DNA of 64,000 nt from Paenibacillus silvestris (GTDB lineage: Bacteria > Bacillota > Bacilli > Paenibacillales > NBRC-103111). The position numbers and the translations under genes were made by a program. This document shows positions 17,240 through 24,898 of this stretch, piece by piece; position 1 is the first letter of the stretch; the number at the start of each line of letters is the position of its first letter. The stretch covers positions 372,001-436,000 of the forward strand of contig NZ_WTUZ01000039.1 in NCBI RefSeq assembly GCF_009882985.1. Reading direction: 5' to 3'. The notes beneath the pieces are model-generated. The model was not told the DNA's origin. It made no database searches and was given only the letters and a program-made list of their open reading frames with translations.

Positions 17240-18622
17240 ATGACAAGTAAAAAGGAATCAATCATCCAGAGCATCCGCTCAGATATCGTGGGTGGTCTAA
17301 TTAAATCTGGTCAAAAATTGCCATCCATACGAAAACAGAGTGAGAAATTTGATTGCAGCCTCAATACAATTATTAGTGTGTATCAGGAGCTAGAAAATAA
17401 AAATTTGATATACTCACGTCCGAAGAGTGGTTATTTTGTTGTTGCCCAAGAAGTGCTGCTTCCTTTGATGAAAATAAAACGAATCGATTTTGCATCGGCG
17501 GCCCCAGATCCATCATCAATCCCACAAAATGATTTTCGCCAATGCATGAACAAAGCAATGGATTTATTTGAATCTTCCATTTTCACATATCCCGATCCAC
17601 AGGGCTTGCTTTCACTTCGTCAAGAGGTTGTGAAGCTGTTTCACCAGCAACAAGTGTTTGCTTCCGAAGGGCAAATCTTTGTATTCTCAGGCGCTCAGCA
17701 AGCTCTGCATCTGCTATCGGGGATGCCTTTTCCAAACGGGAAAACGAACATTCTGGTTGAGCAACCAACCTACTGGGGAATGTTGACTGCATTAGAAGCA
17801 CAAAAACAAACGGTCATCGGCATCGAAAGAACGCCTAACGGGATTGACTGGGCGACTTTGGAGCGACATTTTCAAAGTAATATGATTAAGTTTTTTTATA
17901 CTATTCCGCGATTCCATAATCCGTTAGGCACTTCTTACACACCAGAAGACAAGATGAGACTAGCGGAGCTGGCTAAGAACTACGACGTTTACATTGTTGA
18001 GGATGATTATCTTGCTGATCTGGAAACGAACTCTAAAGCAGATCCTATTCGCGCTTATAATGGTGCCAGTCATATTATTTATCTTCGGAGCTTTTCCAAA
18101 GTGATGCTGCCAGGTTTAAGGCTTGCTGCGGCAGCAGTGCCGGATTCGTTAATCCCATTACTCCAAATGCATAAACATACGGCGGATCTGAGCACTTCCG
18201 TTCTTTCTCAAGGTGTGCTGGAGATTTACATGAAGTCCGGGATGTATGCTCATCATGCCAAGCAAATGAAATCGTTGTACAATCAACGTATAAAAAAATT
18301 AGGGGAAATTTCAAAGCGTTTACTGCCACCAGAGTCCTTATATTCTATAGAATCTAGTGGGGGGGTCTTCACTGCAATTCGCCTTCCGGGTTCCGATACA
18401 GAGGAAATGGTTAAGCGATTGGAGATTCGGGGAGTTGATGTGTTGCCAGCCGATCGGCAGTTCCTTTCTTCTTTTCCCAAAATGAACTTGCTGCGACTTA
18501 GCATCATACGGACGGATGAGCAGGATATTGAAGAGGGCATCCGCATCATTGCGGAAGAGTTGGAAAGAGTTCAACATATTCAACATACGAGTAGTTCCCG
18601 AAAGCCTTTCATTTGGCTTTGA
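17240..18622 (+). CDS. MocR-type regulator (GntR HTH fused to class I aminotransferase fold)
   Basis: 460 residues. An N-terminal GntR winged helix (SIRSDIVGGLIKSGQKLPSIRKQSEKFDCSLNTIISVYQEL) is joined to a PLP-dependent aminotransferase-like domain. The PLP Lys lies in YLRSFSKVMLPGLRL and the conserved FYTIPRFHNPLG and VEDDYLADL blocks are present. The ATG at 17240 follows TTGGAGGC; the frame runs further upstream but lacks a ribosome site. The family usually senses PLP or an amino-PLP adduct and activates a divergent gene, here the EamA exporter. It is paralogous to the regulator at 46752. Confidence 0.9.
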   Translation: MTSKKESIIQSIRSDIVGGLIKSGQKLPSIRKQSEKFDCSLNTIISVYQELENKNLIYSRPKSGYFVVAQEVLLPLMKIKRIDFASAAPDPSSIPQNDFRQCMNKAMDLFESSIFTYPDPQGLLSLRQEVVKLFHQQQVFASEGQIFVFSGAQQALHLLSGMPFPNGKTNILVEQPTYWGMLTALEAQKQTVIGIERTPNGIDWATLERHFQSNMIKFFYTIPRFHNPLGTSYTPEDKMRLAELAKNYDVYIVEDDYLADLETNSKADPIRAYNGASHIIYLRSFSKVMLPGLRLAAAAVPDSLIPLLQMHKHTADLSTSVLSQGVLEIYMKSGMYAHHAKQMKSLYNQRIKKLGEISKRLLPPESLYSIESSGGVFTAIRLPGSDTEEMVKRLEIRGVDVLPADRQFLSSFPKMNLLRLSIIRTDEQDIEEGIRIIAEELERVQHIQHTSSSRKPFIWL

Positions 18623-18649
18623 GACCAAGAAACAGAGGTGCAATTAAAC

Positions 18650-19102
18650 ATGCAAATACGAAAGTTAAACCCCAACGAACAACCGCCATTCGATCTGCTT
18701 TTATTAGCGGACCCCTCACAGAAGCTCGTTGAAGACTACATTCAAAGAGGACAATGCTTTGTTGGCACACGGAATAATCAAATAGTAGGTGTCTATGTGT
18801 TACTGCCAACAAGACCAGAAACGATTGAATTAGTCAATGTAGCCGTTGATGAAAGGCAGCAAAACAAAGGATTCGGCAAACAGCTAGTGAAGCATGCCAT
18901 ACAGATTTCAAAGGAACTCGGATTTAGAACGATCGAGGTTGGTACTGGAAATTCCGGCGTTGGCCAGCTTGCCCTGTATCAGAAATGCGGCTTCCGGATA
19001 ACCGGGATAGACAGAGACTTTTTTATTCGACATTATGAGGAGGAAATATTTGAAAATGGGATACAAGTGATAGATATGATCCGATTATCCCAAGATTTAT
19101 AA
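18650..19102 (+). CDS. GNAT family N-acetyltransferase
   Basis: 150 residues with a full GNAT fold: IELVNVAVDERQQNKGFGKQLVKHAIQ carries the acetyl-CoA motif (Q-x-x-G-F-G), followed by GVGQLALYQKCGFRI. Close to YvbK-like or aminoglycoside-type small acetyltransferases; the acceptor is unknown. The ATG at 18650 is chosen with AGAGGTG (18634-18640) upstream; an earlier in-frame GTG at 18638 overlaps that site. Only 27 bp separate it from the MocR gene, so the two are probably co-transcribed. Confidence 0.85.
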   Translation: MQIRKLNPNEQPPFDLLLLADPSQKLVEDYIQRGQCFVGTRNNQIVGVYVLLPTRPETIELVNVAVDERQQNKGFGKQLVKHAIQISKELGFRTIEVGTGNSGVGQLALYQKCGFRITGIDRDFFIRHYEEEIFENGIQVIDMIRLSQDL

Positions 19103-19128
19103 GGGCTGTTTGTGCAAATTTGTTCAAA

Positions 19129-20478
19129 CTAGCCCGCTTCTTCCCTGCTTACCAGCACCTTTTTCTCCCATGCCCTACTTCGCCAGCGGAATAATAATAG
19201 CAGCCCTCTGAGCCCTTCGTCCATGATGAACACGCCCCACATACCTACCAGACCGTACCCCAGGTGAATTCCTACCCAATAGGTTAACGGGACGCACAGT
19301 CCCATTATGACACACACGCCAATTAGGAGGATAAAACGTGCATCACCCGCAGCCCGAAGGGCTTCTCCTATGACGATGTTCAAGCAGCGTATGGGCTCCA
19401 GTAAGAAACCAAATGTCAGCAAAAAAGCCCCCAATGTAATGATTTCGACGTTATCCGTAAACATACCGATCAACTGCTTTCTGAACATAACAGTCAATGT
19501 GACCGCGGCAAGTGAAAGCAACAAACTGAGCAGCAAACTGCGAAACAACTGCTTGTACGCCTCCTCTTTTTCACCAGCACCCACCAGGCGCCCTATAATG
19601 ATCTGGGTTCCACGTCCCAAGGAAACGGCCAGCACAATAATGAACGTCATAATATTTTGGGTGTAAATCCTGGTGGAGAGCATCTCAGCGCCCAGTTGCG
19701 TGATGAAATAGGTCGTCATCAGTTGGCTAATCGAATAGACGAGCTGACTCCCAGCAGTCGGAATACCGATGGTTAATATTTTTTTCAGATCTACGAATCT
19801 GGCTTTGTAAAAGTCCGTGAAGGATAAGTTTAAACGAATGATTTTCTTTAAAATAAAGCTATACACAATCAGTCCGATTAGCTGGCTGAAGATGGCCGAG
19901 ATGGCCACACCCGGAACGCCGAGCTTTGGAAAGCCGAAGGGACCGAAAATACATAAAATACTGCCCGTCAAATTTACGAGATTAATGCCCAAGCTGACTG
20001 TCATTGTATATCTTGTATAACCATGTACCTGTGTTATGGCTGCAATGGTTAGATTGACAGCTTGAACAAATAAGGAGCCGCCCACGATGGATAGGTATAT
20101 GCGAGCTTGCTCCAGTGTTGCTGGTTCCAAGCCAAAAGGCTGAAGCAGCTGCTTGCTGAAGCAAATGATGCACAGGCTTATCACGAAGCCGAATAGGCAA
20201 TTAAGTGCAATTGCTCCAGCAGCGAATTTCTTGACATCTCCGCCTTTATTCGCGCCCAAATATTGAGAAATGACGATGGCGGAACCCGTTGAGATGACTT
20301 GCAGCAGCAAGAATAGAAAAATAATGAGCTGATTGCTGACGCCTACCGCTGCAACGGCCTGGTCCGACACATGGCTCACGATGAATGTATCCGAGGTACG
20401 CATGAATACCTGCAAGGATGATTCAATAAATAAAGGCCACGTAATTGCAAAAAGTCCGAGTTTTTTAGGAATGGTCAT
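19129..20478 (-). CDS. MATE family efflux transporter
   Basis: A 449-residue, 12-helix inner-membrane exporter of the MATE (NorM-like) family, using a Na+ or H+ gradient to expel cationic compounds. Landmarks: FIESSLQVFMRTSDTFIVSHVSDQAVAAVGVSNQ at the start, GSAIVISQYLGA, and the second-half equivalents GRGTQIIIGRLVGAGE and ALRAAGDARF. AAGGAGC lies 9 bp before the ATG at 20478. Monocistronic and divergent from argC. Confidence 0.9.
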   Translation of the reverse strand: MTIPKKLGLFAITWPLFIESSLQVFMRTSDTFIVSHVSDQAVAAVGVSNQLIIFLFLLLQVISTGSAIVISQYLGANKGGDVKKFAAGAIALNCLFGFVISLCIICFSKQLLQPFGLEPATLEQARIYLSIVGGSLFVQAVNLTIAAITQVHGYTRYTMTVSLGINLVNLTGSILCIFGPFGFPKLGVPGVAISAIFSQLIGLIVYSFILKKIIRLNLSFTDFYKARFVDLKKILTIGIPTAGSQLVYSISQLMTTYFITQLGAEMLSTRIYTQNIMTFIIVLAVSLGRGTQIIIGRLVGAGEKEEAYKQLFRSLLLSLLLSLAAVTLTVMFRKQLIGMFTDNVEIITLGAFLLTFGFLLEPIRCLNIVIGEALRAAGDARFILLIGVCVIMGLCVPLTYWVGIHLGYGLVGMWGVFIMDEGLRGLLLLFRWRSRAWEKKVLVSREEAG

Positions 20479-20603
20479 AGGTAAAAAGCTCCTTCGATGC
20501 TAACCGATATGAATCTTCTCTTTATCTTGGGGCATGGTGAAACCGTTTTCTTTGCAAAATGTGGGCAAATAATTGCTTATATTGACTCTAAAAAACGATC
20601 TGA

Positions 20604-20632
20604 TTGAATATAAATTCAGTATTACGTATAAT
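20604..20632 (+). promoter_or_regulatory. argC promoter with overlapping ARG box
   Basis: TTGAAT (20604-20609) and TATAAT (20627-20632) are 17 bp apart. TGAATATAAATTCA (20605-20618) fits the ARG box form TGAATWWWWATTCA exactly and covers the -35, so ArgR/AhrC binding would block transcription when arginine is high. Confidence 0.75.
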
Positions 20633-20665
20633 TATACAAAACGACATATAGTAAGAGGTGGAAAA

Positions 20666-21619
20666 ATGAAACAAAAAGTATTTGTCGATGGTCAAGAGGG
20701 AACTACTGGTCTAAAAATCCATGAGTACTTATCTAAGATACCGAACATAGAAGTAATCCAAATTGATTCGGATAAAAGAAAGGATTACGAAGCTCGAAAG
20801 GCTTTATTAAATGAAGCTGACCTCGTATTCCTCTGTCTCCCAGATTCCGCTTCAAGAGAGTCCGTCTCTATGATTAGTAACCCCAAGACCAAAGTAATTG
20901 ATGCGAGCACAGCTTTTCGAACTGACTCAACTTGGACGTACGGGTTACCTGAATTACATAAAGATCAAAGAAATAACATTCATCATTCATCTAGGGTAGC
21001 TGTCCCAGGATGCCACGCAACAGGATTTATTGTAGCCATGCACCCACTGGTTGCCCAAGGCATTATACCCATTGATTACCCTGCGACTTGTTATTCGCTT
21101 ACAGGATACAGTGGTGGAGGTAAGAAACTTATTTCCGAATACGAGGACTTAAAGAAGGATCAGCTTTTCGCACCCAGACCCTATTCTCTCGGCCTTAACC
21201 ATAAGCATCTTCCAGAGATGCAGCTATATGCCGGATTAAACGCACCACCGATATTTACACCAATCGTCGCAAATTACTTCCAAGGTGATGCCGTTACGAT
21301 TCCTCTTTTTCCAAGATTGTTTAAAAAGAAGGTAACGGCTAGCAATGTTCAAGAGCTGCTTGCCTCCTATTATAAAGATGAACGTTTTATTCGGGTTATC
21401 CCTTACGACTCTGAAGCCTATCTGGAAGACGGTTACTTTAATCTAACGAGATGCAATCATACGAATAATTTGGATATATTTGTTTTTGGACATGAAGATC
21501 AAATCCTGCTTGTTTCTCGATTTGATAATTTGGGAAAAGGTGCTTCGGGGGCAGCTATTCAAAATATGAACATTATGCTTGGATTTGACGAGGGTGTAGG
21601 GCTGAATATAGAGGCTTAA
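20666..21619 (+). CDS. argC: N-acetyl-gamma-glutamyl-phosphate reductase, short form
   Basis: 317 residues; NADPH reduction of N-acetylglutamyl phosphate in arginine synthesis. The short ArgC type is indicated by length and by [19 protein letters not shown] at the start. The catalytic Cys is in [12 protein letters not shown], and YSGGGKKLI and [10 protein letters not shown] are present. The ATG at 20666 follows AGAGGTGG; the frame is open further up but has no signal. It stands alone, away from argJBD, with its own ARG box, so it may be an extra copy or part of a split pathway. Its stop overlaps the convergent DUF1348 gene by 4 bp. Confidence 0.9.
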   Translation: MKQKVFVDGQEGTTGLKIHEYLSKIPNIEVIQIDSDKRKDYEARKALLNEADLVFLCLPDSASRESVSMISNPKTKVIDASTAFRTDSTWTYGLPELHKDQRNNIHHSSRVAVPGCHATGFIVAMHPLVAQGIIPIDYPATCYSLTGYSGGGKKLISEYEDLKKDQLFAPRPYSLGLNHKHLPEMQLYAGLNAPPIFTPIVANYFQGDAVTIPLFPRLFKKKVTASNVQELLASYYKDERFIRVIPYDSEAYLEDGYFNLTRCNHTNNLDIFVFGHEDQILLVSRFDNLGKGASGAAIQNMNIMLGFDEGVGLNIEA

Positions 21620-22077
21620 AGACCTAGTTCGGAGAGGCCTGGATGGTTATCCGGACGCCGTCCCAGTGGCCAGTGATATTTCCTTTCTGCTTCCTTAATA
21701 GGCAGATCATTAATGGAAGCGTAACGGCGTTTATTCAATCCTTTGCTATTAAACTCCCAATTCTCGTTTCCGTAAGAACGGTACCATTGGCCGCCATCGT
21801 CATGCCATTCATAAGCGAAACGTACTGCGATGCGATTACCGCTATAGGACCAGAGTTCCTTAATGAGTCGATAATCCAGTTCTTTGTTCCACTTTCTGGT
21901 GAGAAACTCGATAATTTCTGCTCTTCCCACAGGAAATTCGACTCGGTTCCGCCAGCGGCAATCTTCGCTATAGTCCAATGCCACCAGTTGAGGATTACGT
22001 GTGTTCCAGTCATCTTCGGCCTTTCGAACCTTAGCCGTTGCCGTTTCCAATGTAAAAGGGCTTAAAAAAATTCGCAT
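21616..22077 (-). CDS. DUF1348 / NTF2-like protein
   Basis: 153 residues of the DUF1348 family (NTF2/SnoaL-like cone fold). Typical features are [27 protein letters not shown], the motif [24 protein letters not shown], and the end block [20 protein letters not shown]. The role is unknown; a small-molecule binding or stress protein is likely. AAAGGAG is 7 bp before the ATG. The 3' end overlaps argC tail to tail with no terminator between. Confidence 0.9.
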   Translation of the reverse strand: MRIFLSPFTLETATAKVRKAEDDWNTRNPQLVALDYSEDCRWRNRVEFPVGRAEIIEFLTRKWNKELDYRLIKELWSYSGNRIAVRFAYEWHDDGGQWYRSYGNENWEFNSKGLNKRRYASINDLPIKEAERKYHWPLGRRPDNHPGLSELGL

Positions 22078-22295
22078 ACAATTTCTCCTTTGGCCAACTT
22101 CTTAGGCCTTTAAATTAGTCAGTTGTACCATTATATGGTGTTGTGAATTTCGGGTGTGTGGAGTTTACAAAACCTTATTACTTAGTTGACACAAATAGGT
22201 GAAATGAAATGTTAAAATGCTCGTGTTATGATCGTTCCAAGATAAAAAGGGGATTTGGCGATGACTTTGTTACATGTGATCGTCAAAGGCACTGC

Positions 22296-22481
22296 GGGGT
22301 TACGCTTCCTGATGCCTGCGTCATGGTTGGCGACAATCTGCATACGGATATCGCCGGTGGTCGTGCGGCTGGGATCCGCACCTTGTGGTTGTGCGGGGAA
22401 GCGATGGACTCACCGGGAATCCCAGCGGGCGGGCTCGCAGACTTTGCCGTTCCGAATCTATTGGCACTTGTGAGTTTATAA
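22296..22481 (+). pseudogene. C-terminal remnant of a HAD-superfamily hydrolase
   Basis: Only about 62 codons remain. They start at GVTLPDACVMVGDNLHTDIAGG and continue AAGIRTLWL, the motif IV region of subfamily IA HAD phosphatases, including its Asp. The nucleophile motif (DxDxT) and the cap domain are missing, and the in-frame sequence upstream (from 22209) does not resemble HAD. A real terminator follows. Best read as the tail left by a deletion. Confidence 0.7.
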
Positions 22482-22485
22482 TGTA

Positions 22486-22532
22486 AAAACCTCCTATTCA
22501 GCTTCCAAGTGAAGATGAATAGGAGGTTTTTT
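22486..22532 (+). terminator. strong Rho-independent terminator
   Basis: AAAACCTCCTATTCA (22486-22500) pairs with TGAATAGGAGGTTTT (22516-22530), with a T7 tail. It is retained after the HAD remnant. Confidence 0.85.
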
Positions 22533-22562
22533 TGGGGATGCAAGCGCTCCAGCATTGCTTGT

Positions 22563-22741
22563 TGGAACTATAGTCCGCTATTTACCTGAAAAGGCTCATT
22601 TTTGGGATTCAAGGGGAACTATGGTCCGCAATATTGCCAATTTCTCAGGTGAAACGTGCCATGGGGGTCAAATAAGAGCCTGTAGTTTCCCCCGAGAGAG
22701 GAAAGAGCTTGTTTCCCTGCATATAATGGACCATAGTTCCC
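22563..22741. repeat. dispersed intergenic repeat, copy A
   Basis: Four related units: GGAACTATAGTCCGCTATT at 22563, GGAACTATGGTCCGCAATAT at 22615, AATAAGAGCCTGTAGTTTCC at 22671, and inverted GGACCATAGTTCC at 22728. Steps are 52, 56 and 57 bp. Unit 4 is the exact reverse complement of the first 13 bases of unit 2. A second copy with the same spacing is at 51773-51948. Confidence 0.7.
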
Positions 22742-22930
22742 AATTCTGGACTTGATTAGAGAAAAGGGTTCGCAGCGATCAGTTATGATGATATCTCTCT
22801 AACAACTGGAGATAAGAGAGACACAAGTATTTCAGCGTAAATTTATTATTCCCAAATCCACCGGAAAAGTAGACCCTATTTCTGTATTTGACGAAAAGGA
22901 TTCCGTCAACAACATGGTTAAATAAAGCAA

Positions 22931-22971
22931 AGCAATCAAAGGGATGTCTGTCCACTTTGATTGCTTTTTTA
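22931..22971. terminator. hairpin terminator after the SLH protein
   Basis: AGCAATCAAAG (22931-22941) pairs with CTTTGATTGCT (22955-22965). T-rich on both strands; it serves the minus-strand SLH gene ending at 22980. Confidence 0.75.
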
Positions 22972-22979
22972 CATCTATC

Positions 22980-24395
22980 TTATTTATTAGTCGCCAATCT
23001 ATTGACAGCTTCAACGGCTTTTGTCGTAATTTGAGTTGCATCAACACGGCTAATTTCAGCTTTTGGGTTGAATGTACCATCTGCATTTAATTCAACAATA
23101 TCAAGAGCGATCGCTGTTTGAATAGCACCTGAATTTAAAATATCGATCTGGTCATTGTCTTTAATATCCACAGGAACGACTTTAACCATAGGCAGTTTAC
23201 CGCTTGTTTGAAGTGTTTGAACGAGCAAATTTGTGAAAGACTCACGCGTCACTTTGGCGTTAGGGTCAATCTTGATGTTAATGTCTGCGCCAACGAGTGC
23301 AAGAGTTTCAGTAATCAGTTTTGCGCCTTCCGTTGCCGAAATGGTTGCACCTGGATCTGAATGCACTTGGTGAGATTTCAAATAGTCAACAACGTTATTT
23401 GCGATTTGAGTTGCATCAGCACGCGTAATCTCAGCTTTCGGATCGAACTTACCATCTGCATTTAATTGCACGGCACCAATGGCAATCGCTGTTTGAATGG
23501 AGCCTGAATTTAAAATGTCGATCTGGTCATTATCTTTAATATCCACAGGAACGACTTTAATCATAGGCAGTTTACCGCTTGTTTGAAGCGTTTGAACGAG
23601 CAGATTCGTGAAGGATTCACGCGTCACTTTGGCGTTCGGGTCAATTTTGATTTTAATGTCTGAATCAACGAGCCCAAGCGTCTCAGTGATCAGCTTCACA
23701 CTGTCTGTAGCAGTAAGGACTTCAGTCGGATCCGATGGTGCTTGGTGAGCTTTCAAGTATTCAATGGCGTTGAAAATTTCTTCAGCAGCATCAGCTCGAG
23801 TGATTTCAGCTTTCGGATTCATTTTCCCATCAGCACCTAGTTTGATTACGCCGTAGTTAATTGCGCGTTGGATTGAACCTGAATATTCAACATTAATTTG
23901 ATCGTTGTCCTTAATATCAACAACAACAGGATTAATCAGAGGCAGCTTGCCAAATGTTTCAATTGCGCGAATAAGCTGATGCGTGAATTGTTCGCGAGTC
24001 AAGGTGGCATTCGGATCTAAATCTTTTGGAAGATCAACATTGTTGACGGCAGCAGTGATTAGCGCATTGGCATACCAAGAATCATTATTAGCTTTTACAA
24101 AATAATCAGTTGCTTTTGGCTCTTTTACGAATCTCACCAAATCTAGATTGAGCTTAAATGCATTTACGAGCAGTTGAACGCCTTGCGCTTCTGACATCGC
24201 TGCTTGTGGAGCAAACAAATCAGTCGTGATACCAGATACAATGCCACTTTGTTGCAGGGAGATAATTTTGTCCTTTGCGGCGACTTTATCCAAATCCGTA
24301 AAGCTTGACGAAGCTGCGAAGCTTTGTCCTACAAGAGTTAAAGAGAATACAGCAGTTGCTGCTGATAGAGTTAACATTTTGAATACTTTTTTCAT
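22980..24395 (-). CDS. secreted SLH-repeat protein
   Basis: 471 residues. The signal peptide MKKVFKMLTLSAATAVFSLTLVGQSFAAS is followed entirely by SLH-like modules: one canonical repeat (SFTDLDKVAAKDKIISLQQSGIVSG), then paired modules of the form VDIKDNDQI...GSIQTAIAIG...DPKAEITRADATQ. Three 125-residue units repeat with a 375-bp DNA period (landmarks at about 23131, 23506 and 23881); the two C-terminal units are nearly identical at the DNA level. SLH domains bind pyruvylated wall polymers, so this is probably a cell-wall-bound surface protein with no catalytic domain. The ATG at 24395 is chosen by GAGGTGG just upstream; an earlier ATG at 24431 has none. Confidence 0.85.
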   Translation of the reverse strand: MKKVFKMLTLSAATAVFSLTLVGQSFAASSSFTDLDKVAAKDKIISLQQSGIVSGITTDLFAPQAAMSEAQGVQLLVNAFKLNLDLVRFVKEPKATDYFVKANNDSWYANALITAAVNNVDLPKDLDPNATLTREQFTHQLIRAIETFGKLPLINPVVVDIKDNDQINVEYSGSIQRAINYGVIKLGADGKMNPKAEITRADAAEEIFNAIEYLKAHQAPSDPTEVLTATDSVKLITETLGLVDSDIKIKIDPNAKVTRESFTNLLVQTLQTSGKLPMIKVVPVDIKDNDQIDILNSGSIQTAIAIGAVQLNADGKFDPKAEITRADATQIANNVVDYLKSHQVHSDPGATISATEGAKLITETLALVGADINIKIDPNAKVTRESFTNLLVQTLQTSGKLPMVKVVPVDIKDNDQIDILNSGAIQTAIALDIVELNADGTFNPKAEISRVDATQITTKAVEAVNRLATNK

Positions 24396-24571
24396 AAGGT
24401 CCACCTCATATAGTTTGTTTAATGCTTTCACATGATCATAAACGGTTGACTGAAAGAAAAGGTTGCATCCTTTTTAAAATTATTTAGATAATTCTTAATT
24501 TATAGAATCATGGCCATGATGCGTTCGTATTTTTGCACAAAAGCTCGAAAAATTATAAGGAATTAAACCTA

Positions 24572-24898
24572 TTGACTCTTAAGTTTAAGCAACTATATAA
24601 TAATCTCAGAATTTGGAAGAGATGTGTTAGGTTTAATAACATATTTTCCAATTCGCATATCCAAACCGTCCTCGGCGTGTAGATAAGGCTCAAAAGGCCG
24701 GTTAGATGACCGTAGGTATGGTGGAAGAACACAGGAAGAAAGGGGGCGTATCAGGTAAAATATCTAGATCGTTTCTTTTAGGCTGCGCGAGAGAAGTGTG
24801 TGATTAAAGAAGGGTTACTTACTTACTAGTAGATCGGTGTTATTTTAAAGCGCTTTCATTTTGGCATTTAACCAAAAACGTGAAGGAAGTGACAAGAC
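24572..24898 (+). promoter_or_regulatory. promoter and long structured 5' leader of the S8 genes
   Basis: The -35 TTGACT (24572-24577) and -10 TATAAT (24596-24601) are 18 bp apart, giving a leader of about 290 nt before the TTG at 24899. The leader includes G+C-rich pairable segments (about 24660-24730; for example AACCG...CGGTT and GGC...GCC around 24667-24703) and a cre-like TTAAAGCGCTTTCA at 24845-24858. No known riboswitch was recognised. The rest of the interval 24396-24571 is A+T-rich with no gene. Confidence 0.5.

Noticed and set aside
20573-20665. Longer N-terminus for ArgC
   Set aside because: It would translate through the promoter and ARG box, has no ribosome site, and the family N-terminus begins at 20666.
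21616-21619. Four-base tail-to-tail overlap of argC and DUF1348 genes
   Set aside because: Real, but such overlaps are common and need no special explanation.
22209-22295. In-frame sequence before the HAD remnant as part of the protein
   Set aside because: It shows no HAD motif, no ribosome site and an odd composition; only the part from 22296 is recognisable.
24640-24770. Possible c-di-GMP or other known riboswitch in the S8 leader
   Set aside because: Fragments such as CAAACC and GTAGGTA recall the GEMM class, but the order, the GNRA loop and the GGACGCAAAGCC-type block are missing.
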